Below, in pieces: positions 8,442-16,791 of a stretch of DNA of 64,000 bases; positions within the stretch are counted from its first letter, which is position 1, and every line of letters starts with the position of its first letter. Under the pieces are notes generated by a model. The model saw only the letters and a program-made list of their open reading frames with translations. It searched no databases and was not told the DNA's origin. Source of the stretch: Acidimicrobiaceae bacterium (GTDB lineage: Bacteria > Actinomycetota > Acidimicrobiia > Acidimicrobiales > RAAP-2); NCBI GenBank assembly GCA_003152015.1, contig PLZF01000015.1, positions 1-64,000 of the forward strand. The letters run 5' to 3'. The position numbers and the translations under genes are program-made.

Positions 8442-9017
8442 ATGCGAAGTGGACTTCCAGTGCGAGAACGAATCCTCGACGCCGCGGTGGAGATGGCCTC
8501 TACCCACGGCATCGCACGGCTGTCAGTGGGCGATGTGGCACGCCGGGCAGGGTTATCGCGGCAGACCGTCTACAAGCACTTCTCGTCCAAACAGGTGCTT
8601 GTGGCCGAGACGGTGCGCCGGGAGGCGACCGACATCATCCGCCAGGTGGTCGATGCGTCCGAAGAGTTCAGCGACAACGTTCGTGGATTGAGCGCCGGTA
8701 TTGCCACCGCGCTGCGCCTGACCCGAGTCCACCCGCTCCTCGACCGACTGATCCGTACCGAGCCGGAGTCCCTCCTTCCCTTGCTGACGTCGGCAGACGG
8801 ACCGGTCATCTCGGTGGCCCGCGCCGCGGTGGCCGGGGTCATCGAGGCCCGGTTCCCAGACCAGGCGAGCGACCGTCGTTGGCAGGCCGCCGACGTGATC
8901 GCCCGGTTGCTCGTGAGCTATGCAGCCGGACCACCGGACGAGCCGCCCGAAGTGCTGGCGGCGACGCTCACCGAGTTCCTGACCCAGGGGATGTTGCCAT
9001 CCCTGCTCCCGACCTGA
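8442..9017 (+). CDS. TetR/AcrR-family transcriptional regulator
   Basis: 191 residues. An N-terminal HTH (RERILDAAVEMASTHGIARLSVGDVARRAGLSRQTVYKHFSSK) is followed by a helical ligand-binding domain, the standard TetR layout and length. It is 74 bp upstream of the alkane monooxygenase gene on the same strand, and its own promoter contains a perfect inverted repeat. Autoregulation and control of alkB by an alkane, alcohol or acyl-CoA signal are the simplest reading (inference). The mRNA is probably leaderless. No effector can be predicted from the variable C-terminal domain. Confidence 0.9.
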   Translation: MRSGLPVRERILDAAVEMASTHGIARLSVGDVARRAGLSRQTVYKHFSSKQVLVAETVRREATDIIRQVVDASEEFSDNVRGLSAGIATALRLTRVHPLLDRLIRTEPESLLPLLTSADGPVISVARAAVAGVIEARFPDQASDRRWQAADVIARLLVSYAAGPPDEPPEVLAATLTEFLTQGMLPSLLPT

Positions 9018-9091
9018 CCCAGTCCGAACCGACTGTTTTGGACCAAACCCATGCACGTCGACGCGACGAACTGGCCGAATAGGAGACAACC

Positions 9092-10282
9092 ATGACGACT
9101 GACGGATCTGCGGTAGCCGAGAAACGAACGGTGCCGGTGACGGCGCCCGACGAACGCCCGTGGCGGGACCGAAAGCGCCTGCTCTGGCTCCTCGGCTTGG
9201 CCGTGCCGCTCCTTCCGCTCGGCGGCTGGGAAGGGTTCCGGGCCACCGGCGCACCGGTGTTCTTGTGGATGGGGCCGATCTGGATCCTGGTCGTGATCCC
9301 GCTGCTCGATTGGGTCGTCGGCGAGGACCGCTCCAACGCGCCCGAGTCGGCGATGGCCAAAATCGAGGCCAGCCTCTACTACCGATGGTGCACGTGGCTC
9401 TACCTGCCGCTGCAGTTCGTCGGGTTGGTGTGGGCGACCTGGATCATCTCGACGACCCGCCTGGGCTGGGCCGGTTTCCTCGGTTGGGCATTCACGGTCG
9501 GGGCCGTCGGCGGCATCGGCATAGCCAATGCCCACGAGCTCGGCCACAAGCGGGACGACCTCGAGCGCTGGCTGTCTCGGATCGTGCTGGCGCAGACCGG
9601 CTACGGGCACTTCTACGTGGAGCACAACCGGGGCCACCACTCCAGAGTGGCGACTCCCGAGGACCCGGCGAGCGCCCGCCTCGGCGAATCGTTCTGGGCA
9701 TTCCTGCCCCGAACGGTGTTCGGCGGCCTCCGGTCGGGCTGGGCCCTCGAGAAGGGCCGGCTCGATCGGCATGGTCTGTGCACATGGAGCGTCCGTAACA
9801 AGATCCTGCAGGCCTGGGCCATGTCCGTGGCGCTGTTCGGAGCGCTGATCGGCGCCTTCGGGGTATGCGTGGTGCCGTTCCTCGTGATCCAGGCCGTCTT
9901 CGGGTTCTCGTTGCTCGAGGTGGTGAACTACGTGGAGCACTACGGGCTGCTCCGCCAGAAGGCGGCCAACGGGCGTTACGAACGGTGCCAGGCGTGCCAC
10001 AGCTGGAACTCGAACCACGTCGCCTCGAACGTGTTCCTCTACAACCTGGAGCGCCACTCGGACCACCACGCCAACCCGACCCGCCGCTACCAGACACTGC
10101 GGCACTTCGATGATGCTCCCCAACTGCCCTCGGGGTATGGGCTCATGCTCGGCATGGCGTACATGCCGCCGTTGTGGCGCAAGGTCATGGACAAGCGGGT
10201 GCTCGCCCTCTACGGCGGGGATATCACGAAGGCGAACATCCACCCACCGAAGCGGGCGAAGCTCCTGGCGAAGTACCGATGA
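9092..10282 (+). CDS. alkB: Alkane 1-monooxygenase
   Basis: 396 residues with the diagnostic histidine boxes of the membrane di-iron hydroxylases: HELGHK (148-153), EHNRGHH (177-183), the NYVEHYG alkane-hydroxylase signature (279-285) and LERHSDHHANP (319-329). Multiple membrane segments precede and separate them. Reaction: terminal hydroxylation of medium- to long-chain alkanes to 1-alcohols with O2 and electrons from rubredoxin. GGAG 9-12 nt upstream supports the start. Box 3 has LERH where LQRH is usual. No rubredoxin or rubredoxin reductase is adjacent or fused, so electrons must come from a gene elsewhere. Confidence 0.95.
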   Translation: MTTDGSAVAEKRTVPVTAPDERPWRDRKRLLWLLGLAVPLLPLGGWEGFRATGAPVFLWMGPIWILVVIPLLDWVVGEDRSNAPESAMAKIEASLYYRWCTWLYLPLQFVGLVWATWIISTTRLGWAGFLGWAFTVGAVGGIGIANAHELGHKRDDLERWLSRIVLAQTGYGHFYVEHNRGHHSRVATPEDPASARLGESFWAFLPRTVFGGLRSGWALEKGRLDRHGLCTWSVRNKILQAWAMSVALFGALIGAFGVCVVPFLVIQAVFGFSLLEVVNYVEHYGLLRQKAANGRYERCQACHSWNSNHVASNVFLYNLERHSDHHANPTRRYQTLRHFDDAPQLPSGYGLMLGMAYMPPLWRKVMDKRVLALYGGDITKANIHPPKRAKLLAKYR

Positions 10283-10848
10283 ACTGGTTGGCAGCCGGGG
10301 TTTCGCCCGGAATCCCCGTGAACGTCAGCGGTCACTTGGGGGTCTCCCTGTCCGTTTGGCTCCAGATCGGCATCCTCGTCTTGGCCGGCGCCCTATTCGC
10401 TTTCGCTGGTTCCTACGTCGGGGCGATCATCACCCGCAGGAGCGCTCGGCACGAGGCCGACAGATCCGAGGCGACCACCGAGGCCCGACGGCGGGCGGAT
10501 AAGCACGACGGACAGCAGCGGGCCAGCCGGGCCCTGGCAGCGGAACTCGACCACATCGCGGGTCTCGGCGGATCGTTCCGTGTGCTGGACACATACGTCT
10601 CGCTGCCGCGCCTGGTGCATTTCGGGGTCGTCCCGGACCTGCCGCACCCGATCATGACGGTGGCGTTGGCAGCGTACAAGTCCATCGAGCGCTTCAACGC
10701 GGTCGCCGGCGTCTTCAACGCTCGGATCGACAGTCCTCCATCCGACAATGCGAAGATCGCCATGGCCCTGGACGAACTCGGGGCCGAAGCTGTTGCGTGT
10801 GCCACAGCGGCGAGGGACTCGCTCCAGCACCTGCTGGCCGACACGTGA
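10279..10848 (+). CDS. Single-pass membrane protein of unknown function
   Basis: 189 residues, start overlapping the alkB stop (ATGA), so translationally coupled to alkB. One membrane segment (about 26-51) is followed by a charged, helical, coiled-coil-like stretch rich in Arg/Glu/Ala (52-90) and a helical C-terminal domain. I do not recognise a family. Coupling suggests a role linked to alkane oxidation, for instance an accessory or scaffold at the membrane, but that rests on position only. Confidence 0.65.
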   Translation: MNWLAAGVSPGIPVNVSGHLGVSLSVWLQIGILVLAGALFAFAGSYVGAIITRRSARHEADRSEATTEARRRADKHDGQQRASRALAAELDHIAGLGGSFRVLDTYVSLPRLVHFGVVPDLPHPIMTVALAAYKSIERFNAVAGVFNARIDSPPSDNAKIAMALDELGAEAVACATAARDSLQHLLADT

Positions 10849-11304
10849 GCCGTCTGCCAGCCTGAGGATCGGCCCCCCTGGCAGGCGAGTGGTCGCCGGT
10901 GCGACCGCCATGTTCGCCCACGACGTTCGAGGCTGCACCCCGAGAGAGGGGCTCTCCTTGCCACGACTCGCCCCCCACTCGGTGCCTGCGACCTCCCTCC
11001 GAGCAGTATCGCACTGACACCACCCAGAGGGGCGGAACCCAGAACTGGGTAATCTGTGTCTCTTGAGCATCCCGTCCGGCATCGGAGCGGACCCGTATAT
11101 TTAGCGATCTGGCGCATTGCAGGGAGGACCGAACAACGCGCCAGACGACCGTCTCGTTCTCGTGGCGGCAGCGCAGCCCGCCGTCGAGGGACGCGACTGG
11201 CTAAGATTTGGTGGGTCCGGGAGTGACTTCGCCGAAGAGCCGGCCGTCAGGGTGCAGAGCCGGTCACGCAGGCTACGAGTCGTCCCCGCCTGTCCTCCCG
11301 GGCC
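10849..11304. other. Non-coding stretch containing one end of the IS110 element
   Basis: No credible gene. ACCCAG-AA-CTGGGT (11037-11050) is a perfect small hairpin that could end the alkB transcript. An AT-rich patch lies at 11095-11108. One end of the IS110-family element must fall in this interval, but members of the family lack terminal inverted repeats and I cannot place the boundary. Confidence 0.3.
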
Positions 11305-12327
11305 CTACTTCTGTGCGTCGAGGACCAGGTGGCGATATACGGTGTTGGAGATCTGGCGCTTCAACGACCGGATGGCCTCTCGCTTGGTCTTGCCCTCGGC
11401 CACCTTGCGCTCGAAGTAGGCGCGCCCCTCGGAGTGGGTTTGTCGGATCTGGGAGATGGCCGCCATGTGGATGGCGTGGTTGAGTTGGCGGTTACCCAGA
11501 CGTGACAACCGGTGGGCCACGCGACCTCCCGAGGACACCTCGATGGGTGCGGTGCCGTTGTAGGCGGCGAACTGGTCCCGGCTCGTGAAACGGGAGACGT
11601 CGCCGGTGTAGCCAATGAGCGAGCAGGCGATGACCGCGCCGATGCCGAACACCTCGGTGGCCGAAGTACCCGAGGCCTGGACAGCCAACTTGATGCGTTT
11701 GTGGGACTCGCTCAGCTGATGGTCGAGATGACGGATATCCTCCAAGAGCTCGAGCGCCAACTGGTGGCGGGTGTGCTCAGCGGGAGAGGATCCCTCGAAG
11801 CTCCCGAGCAGTCCATCGGCGTCAGAAGCGTTGAGTTCCTTGGCAATTCCCCCTGCTTCCAAGCCAGCGATCAGGGCGTGGAGCCAGCACACCTGCTTGG
11901 TTCGGAGAGCACCGATGCCCCGATTGCGTTTGGCCAACAGTCGCAACACCTCGGCGTGATCGGCCGCGTAAACGGACCGAAGTCCGGGTGACCGGAGAGC
12001 GGCGATGGCCACCGAGCGGGCATCGTTGGGGTCGTTCTTGTCTGATCGGCCCGTCCCGAGGACCCGCACCCTCGAAGCCAGGGTGGCGGGCACGTCAAGG
12101 ACGTGCTCTCCGGCATCGACGAGTTGTTGGGCCAGGAGGTAGCCGAGTCCACCGGCCGACTCGATGGCCCAGGTCCGCTCTTTGAAAGGTTCTGCCCACG
12201 AGAGCAACTTGTCGGTCTGTTGGCTCGTGGCCCGGACCGTGACGGTAGCGAGCTCGGCTTCGTCACAGCCGATGGCAACCGCAGTATGGGTTGCCTTGTG
12301 GGGATCAATACCGATGATGGTGGTCAT
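11305..12327 (-). CDS. IS110-family transposase (DEDD recombinase)
   Basis: 340 residues. The N-terminal RuvC-like domain shows the DEDD set: Asp8 in GIDPHK, Glu56 in AIESAG, Asp99 and Asp102 in DKNDPNDAR. The C-terminal Tnp20 domain has EVFGIGAVIACSLIGYTGDVSRF followed by APIEVSSGGRVAHRLSRLGNRQLN, holding the catalytic serine candidates. IS110 transposases work as RNA-guided recombinases using a bridge RNA encoded in the element's own non-coding end. AGGAGG 5 nt upstream supports the ATG. The frame is intact, so the copy may be active. It lies next to a tRNA-derived attachment-like site. Confidence 0.95.
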   Translation of the reverse strand: MTTIIGIDPHKATHTAVAIGCDEAELATVTVRATSQQTDKLLSWAEPFKERTWAIESAGGLGYLLAQQLVDAGEHVLDVPATLASRVRVLGTGRSDKNDPNDARSVAIAALRSPGLRSVYAADHAEVLRLLAKRNRGIGALRTKQVCWLHALIAGLEAGGIAKELNASDADGLLGSFEGSSPAEHTRHQLALELLEDIRHLDHQLSESHKRIKLAVQASGTSATEVFGIGAVIACSLIGYTGDVSRFTSRDQFAAYNGTAPIEVSSGGRVAHRLSRLGNRQLNHAIHMAAISQIRQTHSEGRAYFERKVAEGKTKREAIRSLKRQISNTVYRHLVLDAQK

Positions 12328-12540
12328 GAGTACCTCCTGGTTCGTTGGTTAGGAACCGCGAGGGCACTCCTGATTTGGATCCTGGTGCACGTTCCTCTTT
12401 CGAGCCACTCACGGCAAGGTCCCAACGGGGAGCTCTTCGTTCTCAAGCCAGTCGGCAGATGCCGACGGCAGGCACGTCGTGAGCAACCCCATCAGGTCCT
12501 CTAAACCCTACGAACCAACCGCAGCGTCTGCCCCAAGTCT
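12328..12540 (-). ncRNA. Candidate IS110 bridge RNA region (non-coding end upstream of tnp)
   Basis: About 200 bp between the transposase start and the next sequence hold no gene but do hold folding potential: GTCGGC-AGAT-GCCGAC (12451-12466), and complementary TGGTTCGT/ACGAACCA ends at about 12345 and 12508. In the IS110 group the bridge RNA is transcribed from exactly this side of the transposase. The limits and guide loops cannot be set without folding and comparison of element ends. Confidence 0.45.
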
Positions 12541-12821
12541 CAATCAGGAACCTCGGGGGCGCCCATCTGAAGCGGTGACCAGGACGGGCGAGCACAAAAG
12601 CGACTCTTGATAAACGTAGGAGCATCGTTCTGTGTTCCACGACGGGTAGCCCATGACGCTGCGCGGCTGGAAGAGTTCCAGTGGTCGCAACGAAGTGCTG
12701 GCAGAGGACGGATCACCCGTGTAACCGCGAATAGGGGATATTGGACGCCTGGCGACTCCTCTGGTCCCATTCGGCGGCGAGGGCCGACGCCCTTTTGGAT
12801 CGACCTTCGACAGGTCCCGCC

Positions 12822-12937
12822 GTGACTACAACGTGACTACAACTCCCGGCCAAAGCACGCGAAGCGTAGTGAACGGTGGGAACATCGATGCAGGTCAGCA
12901 TCAAATTCGGCAAACGTCCGCCAACGGTGGGAAGCAT
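12822..12937. repeat. Direct repeats next to the tRNA fragment, possible integrase arm sites
   Basis: GTGACTACAAC occurs twice in tandem with no spacer (12822-12832, 12833-12843). A second repeat, AACGGTGGGAA followed by (G)CATC, occurs at 12872-12885 and 12923-12937. Short paired direct repeats beside a tRNA 3' segment are the usual arrangement of integrase arm-type sites. Confidence 0.55.
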
Positions 12938-12943
12938 CAGTAT

Positions 12944-12991
12944 GGACTTTTAATCCCAAGGTGGCGAGATCGAGACTCGCACGGCCCACCA
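12944..12991 (+). pseudogene. 3' half of a tRNA-Lys(UUU) gene, probable attachment-site remnant
   Basis: Spacing is canonical from the anticodon stem to CCA: anticodon loop CTTTTAA (12947-12953, anticodon TTT), variable region AGGTG, T-stem GCGAG/CTCGC (12964-12968/12976-12980) with 7-nt loop ATCGAGA, acceptor strand ACGGCCC (12981-12987) and ACCA (12988-12991). The outer two anticodon-stem pairs fail and no D-arm or 5' acceptor strand lies upstream, so this cannot be a functional tRNA. Such 3' fragments are left where integrative elements insert into tRNA genes. The T-loop starts with A instead of T, a mark of decay. Confidence 0.65.
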
Positions 12992-13271
12992 GCTAAGACC
13001 AGTTCATCGGCCGCTAGTGGCAAGTGGCATTATGGCGCGATCTTAAAATCCAATTCAAAGGCCAACAACGAAGCGGAGACGCTCGGCGTGGCAAACGCCG
13101 TCGACCCGGTCAGCGGTCGACCTGTATGAACGAAGGCCCAGGGGTTGCACCAAGGCGTCGTGCCTTCCTGTTCTGGATTGACAACAAAGGGCGGTCGGTG
13201 GACACGCAATGGCAACGCCACACCTCCGACCTCGAGGGGCCCCTTTTACGCACCCGAACATTGCGTCGGGA

Positions 13272-13817
13272 TCACGCGGCTGCCGGCTTTTCCCAGAGCC
13301 GGTTGGCGAGAGGCATCCTTGCCATCACCGTGAGCCCATCCAGGGTGGTCTCCGCGCCTCCGACCCGGCGCACCAGCGTCAGCATGGGGCGGTTCTCGGC
13401 CAGAATCTCCGCTGTGAAGTCTTCGATGCCGACCGCGGCGGCGCATCCGGCCAACCGTCGCAACATCAGTGCCCCCAGCCCACGTCGCTGCCACCCGTCG
13501 GCCACCCCAAGGGCCATCTCGGCGGTGGCCGGATGGGCTCGGTCACGGACGAACCGCGCCACCGCCACGATGTCGCCCGTCTCGGGCGATACCGCAGTCA
13601 GCGCTTCGTGGTCGTAGTGGTCGACATTGATGAGGTAGTCAACGAGATCCTCGGACAAGCCGGGGGCGCCCGACATGAATCGGCGGTACCGCGATTCCGT
13701 GCTCAACCGCTCCACCGCTGTAACCAGCGCCGGTCCATCTTCGCGGCCAAGCGGGCGGATCAATACCCAGTGTCCGGTTCGCAACCTTACTCGTTCTCCC
13801 TGCGATACCTGAGTCAC
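13272..13817 (-). CDS. GNAT-family N-acetyltransferase
   Basis: About 181 residues. The acetyl-CoA pyrophosphate loop is WQRRGLGALMLRRL (R-x-x-G-x-G/A pattern), preceded by the beta-4 strand AEMALGVAD and followed by NRPMLTLVRRVGG, as in GNAT enzymes. I chose the GTG at 13817 because GGAGG stands 7 nt before it; a GTG at 13835 is also in frame. The family moves an acetyl group from acetyl-CoA to an amine; substrate not predictable. Similar stand-alone proteins accompany protein-acetylation systems, but nothing nearby supports that here. It is one of the few intact genes in a decayed region. Confidence 0.8.
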   Translation of the reverse strand: MTQVSQGERVRLRTGHWVLIRPLGREDGPALVTAVERLSTESRYRRFMSGAPGLSEDLVDYLINVDHYDHEALTAVSPETGDIVAVARFVRDRAHPATAEMALGVADGWQRRGLGALMLRRLAGCAAAVGIEDFTAEILAENRPMLTLVRRVGGAETTLDGLTVMARMPLANRLWEKPAAA

Positions 13818-14193
13818 GTCAACACCTCCGATCACCGAACAACGCCATCAGGACAAGCCCATGATAACCGTTTGCTAACTATTGCAAGCAATGGGGAGAC
13901 TTCACGGAGGAACACCCTGGTCAGAATGCCCGAGCGGGATGTCCTTCGCCTTGCCGACCGGGTGCGGTTGGGGCCGACCTCAGCCAACTTGGGAACCCGA
14001 GAACACGCTCAGGACACCGTCACCCGCTCGACGGCCGATCGGTGGACGGTGCTTCCCCGCCGCCCGTCCGGCGGCTCCGCCGGCCGTCACTCAGGCAGTC
14101 TTCTTGACTGACAGAAAGCGCTTCTGTGGCCACCGCCGGATAGAGCTCCCATGTAGCCTTCCGTCCCGACCTCCACGGTACGACCTGGTGCGG
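13818..14193. other. Non-coding stretch with a GC-rich hairpin
   Basis: No gene seen. CCGGCGG-CT-CCGCCGG (14068-14083) is a perfect 7-bp hairpin and may be a terminator or a repeat. Part of the interval (13850-13900) is unusually AT-rich for this genome, which may reflect foreign or decayed DNA. Confidence 0.3.
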
Positions 14194-14463
14194 TCACACA
14201 TCGACGTCGCCAGTCTCTTTCCGCGACCCAGCGGCTTGACTCGTCATAATCCCTACGTTTTGTCCCTGGTACGGGCCACTTCGCACCACACCACTCACCG
14301 TCGAGTCTCCCGACTCGAGCCACAGCTCCATCCAGTCACAGTCCCAGAGTCCTAGCCGAACCCGACGATCCGGCTCCTCCATATCTGGGTCAAAGGTAGG
14401 TGGGTTCGCGTCAGTCGGGAGTGAATCGAGGGTCACGGTGCAATGACAGGCGAACGAAGACAT
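14194..14463 (-). CDS. Hypothetical protein, 89 residues
   Basis: An acidic, Trp-rich short protein (DMEEPDRRVRLGLWDCDW, then WLESGDSTVSGVV). The composition looks like a real protein rather than a shadow of another frame, and no better frame exists on the other strand, but there is no Shine-Dalgarno and I recognise no family. It could be a leftover of a larger gene, given the broken genes around it. Confidence 0.3.
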   Translation of the reverse strand: MSSFACHCTVTLDSLPTDANPPTFDPDMEEPDRRVRLGLWDCDWMELWLESGDSTVSGVVRSGPYQGQNVGIMTSQAAGSRKETGDVDV

Positions 14464-14537
14464 TATGGGGTGAGGTACTGGCTATCTGGCGAGCGAGGGC
14501 GGCGTTGCCGCGCTCGAGGCGACCTGAGACCACGAGC

Positions 14538-15060
14538 TCAGATCATTGCTGTCGGCCACAACCAACACCCCCACCCAATGGCGACTGCTGAACCACGGTC
14601 CTGAGTGGCTCCCATGCCCACGATGGGTTTGTTGAGGGTCATGGCCCCGGTCGTGCCGTAGAAGGAGCGGCATCCCCCGCAGGAGAAGATCCCAACGTCG
14701 TAGGCAACCAACCAGTAACCAGCGGTCGGCATCGTTGCCGGGGTGGCCGGTGTGGCCGACATTTCGCTGCACGCCGCCGAGTCGCCCAACGCGTTAGTGG
14801 GCTTCACCGTGAAGTAGTAGGTGGGGCCGATGGTGAGACCGGTCACCGTGTAGGAGGTGGCGGTGATGGGGGTGGTGCCCGATGACGTGGTGGCCAACTC
14901 ATTCCCTGTTGAGGTGCCGTCGTAGACGATGTAGCCGGTGATCGTCGAGCCACCGGTGTTGGCCGGCACGCTCCAGGTGAAAATGACCTGGGTGTTGTGA
15001 GCGCCGGAGTAATCCCCTACCTGCACGCCGTAATTTCCTAGTCCGCCGTCGGGACGAGGG
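14538..15060 (-). pseudogene. Fragment of exported FN3 / GYWLVA-repeat protein
   Basis: A fibronectin type III domain is recognisable (VIFTWSVPANTGGSTITGY ... TSYTVTGLTIGPTYYFTV ... NALGDSAACSEMSATP). It is followed by AGYWLVAYDVGIFSCGG ... FYGTTGAMTLNKPIVGMGAT, one copy of the GYWLVASDGGIFxFG / LNxPIVGMAATPDG repeat that I know from large exported acidimicrobial proteins. The repeat should continue, but the frame breaks after GMGAT: a second copy is garbled in two frames. There is no start codon or signal peptide in place at the 5' end either. A truncated remnant of a much larger surface protein. Confidence 0.65.
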
Positions 15061-15142
15061 ATCCCCCCGCCGGGCTCCTTGCACAGATGAACGCTTTGCA
15101 TCCGACAAGGGAGCGAGATCTCATGGCAAGCAGACAATTCGA

Positions 15143-15487
15143 AGGTTCGACGTTGTTGAAGTACTCCAGCATTGGCACGCCGGCCGGCCGAAGCTGATGG
15201 TGGCATCCAGCCTCGGGGTGGACCCGAAGACCGTCCGCAAGTGCATCAAGTCGGCTGAAGAGACCGGGCTCAGCCCGGGTGGCCCGCCGCCGGCACGGGC
15301 CGAGTGAGCTGAGCTCGTCTGCGGCTGGTTCCCCGAGTTGGTCGAGGCCAGGTCTCGGAGCGCCACCTATCCGATGATCGATGTCCATCGAGCCCGCATC
15401 GAGTCAATGACTGCGTCCAACACCGTCTCGACCGTCCATCAGCGGTTGAGGGACGAATACGGTTTGGCCGTCGGCATCACGAGCTTC
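15143..15487 (+). pseudogene. Remnant of IS21-family transposase (IstA N-terminal part)
   Basis: In one frame the sequence reads RFDVVEVLQHWHAGRPKLM ... SSLGVDPKTVRKCIKSAEE ... ELVCGWFPELVEARSRSAT ... STVHQRLRDEYGLAVGITSF, the N-terminal HTH and adjoining region of IstA. A TGA at 15305-15307 interrupts it where the family has Trp (AEWAEL), so it is a nonsense mutant. The catalytic DDE core and istB are missing: after GITSF the sequence switches to an unrelated protein. The first ATG (15123) is out of frame with the rest. Confidence 0.75.
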
Positions 15488-15766
15488 CTGCCCTGGGGTG
15501 GCTCTCAAATTGGCCATGCCGGTATTGCCGCGTTCGCGACCGCACTCGTCGGAACCATCGACTCGGCCTTGACGATTGATGCCCTCTTCGAAACTGACAG
15601 ACAGGTGATTCAGACCGGCCGAATACGAGGTGCGGTACGTGCCAGCGGGGCGACCTTCGACATTCCCGAAGTCCACACTTGGACGATCAGGAACGACAAG
15701 GCCGTTGCCGCCCACTTCGCCTACGAGACTCCGACCTTGGTCGAATCGATTGGACGGACAATTTGA
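15488..15766 (+). pseudogene. C-terminal half of a SnoaL-like (NTF2-fold) protein fused to the IS21 remnant
   Basis: After the IS21 segment the same frame continues to GRIRGAVRASGATFDIPEVH and TWTIRNDKAVAAHFAYETP, the last strands of a SnoaL-like polyketide-cyclase/ketosteroid-isomerase fold. The N-terminal half of that fold is absent. The in-frame junction at about 15488-15540 gives a TTG-started chimera (15338-15766), but it lacks a complete domain from either parent and is unlikely to function. Confidence 0.6.
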
Positions 15767-16062
15767 AGAGCCTTTTCCCGGTGGTCCACAGTCCAATGAT
15801 TGTCGCAGTTGAGCCGGGCGGGCTGGCTTTACGTCGACGTAGGGGCCGTGCAAACCGGTTCTCCAACCGGATCCAGCGTTATCCATGCAGCATCAATTTC
15901 GGCTGGAGCCATTGAACAGAGCGAGTCGATCACGCCGGCATCAACCGTGATTTGCCCGATCGACTCGGCCAAGGGCTTAGAGAGGGAAACGTCTGTACGC
16001 TGCATGCTGGAGCCATCGGCACTCGCTGATGGTCAGGGTTGCTCGCCAGGAGGTCCGTTCCA

Positions 16063-16791
16063 ATGGAAACTCGAGTCGCTGAGGTTGCCGATGGTGTCCA
16101 TCAGCTCACGACCTACGTCTCAGACATGGACTTCAGCTTCAACCAATACCTGATTGCCGGCGACGAGCCGCTGTTGTTCCACACGGGTCCCCGCCATATG
16201 TTCCCGTCCGTTTCCGAGGCCGTGTCGCGGGTTGTGCCAATCGACACGATGCGATGGATCTCCTTCGGCCACGTCGAGGCAGACGAGTGCGGATCCATGA
16301 ATGACTGGCTGGCCGCCGCGCCGCTATCGATCGTCGTACAAGGAATGACCGGCTGCATGGTGTCAATCACGGATCTCGCCGACCGTCCGCCGCGCCCGCT
16401 CGCAGATGGTGACGTGCTCGATATCGGCGGGCATCGAATGCGCTGGCTCGATACGCCACACGTGCCTCATGGTTGGGAAGCCGGCCTCTTCTACGACGAG
16501 ACGACTCGGACACTGTTCTGCGGCGATCTCTTCACCCAGACCGGCGCCTACCCAGCCACCACAACCGACGACATCATGGGCCCGGCAATCGCGGGCGAGG
16601 ATCTCTTTCAAGCGTCATCGCTCGCGCCGGCCAGCGGCGCCACTGTCCGACGACTGGCAGACCTTGGCATCGACACCTTGGCACTCATGCACGGTCCCAC
16701 GTACACCGGCGACTGCCGGGGAGCACTGCTTGATCTGGCTGACGACTTCGACAAGCGAATTGCCGGTGCCCTCAACAGTTCGCCCAGCTGA
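16063..16791 (+). CDS. MBL-fold protein of the oxygen-binding di-iron (ODP) type
   Basis: 242 residues. The metal-binding set follows the flavodiiron/ODP pattern: H-x-E-x-D (His70, Glu72, Asp74 in GHVEADECG), His133/His136 in DTPHVPHGWEAG, Asp155 in CGDLFTQ and a late His in LMHGPTYTGD. This is the di-iron version of the metallo-beta-lactamase fold, used by flavodiiron oxygen/NO reductases and the oxygen sensor ODP of chemotaxis. No flavodoxin domain is attached. AGGAGG about 9 nt upstream supports the ATG. Possible role: oxygen or NO sensing or scavenging in the cytosol; no electron partner lies nearby. Confidence 0.8.
   Translation: METRVAEVADGVHQLTTYVSDMDFSFNQYLIAGDEPLLFHTGPRHMFPSVSEAVSRVVPIDTMRWISFGHVEADECGSMNDWLAAAPLSIVVQGMTGCMVSITDLADRPPRPLADGDVLDIGGHRMRWLDTPHVPHGWEAGLFYDETTRTLFCGDLFTQTGAYPATTTDDIMGPAIAGEDLFQASSLAPASGATVRRLADLGIDTLALMHGPTYTGDCRGALLDLADDFDKRIAGALNSSPS

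Noticed and set aside
8918-10243. 441-codon open frame antisense to alkB
   Set aside because: Its composition mirrors the third codon positions of alkB; the histidine boxes leave no doubt about the sense gene.
12607-12825. Search for an integrase next to the tRNA remnant
   Set aside because: All six frames between the IS110 element and the repeats were read; no tyrosine-recombinase motif (R..HxxR..Y) is visible, so any integrase is elsewhere or lost.
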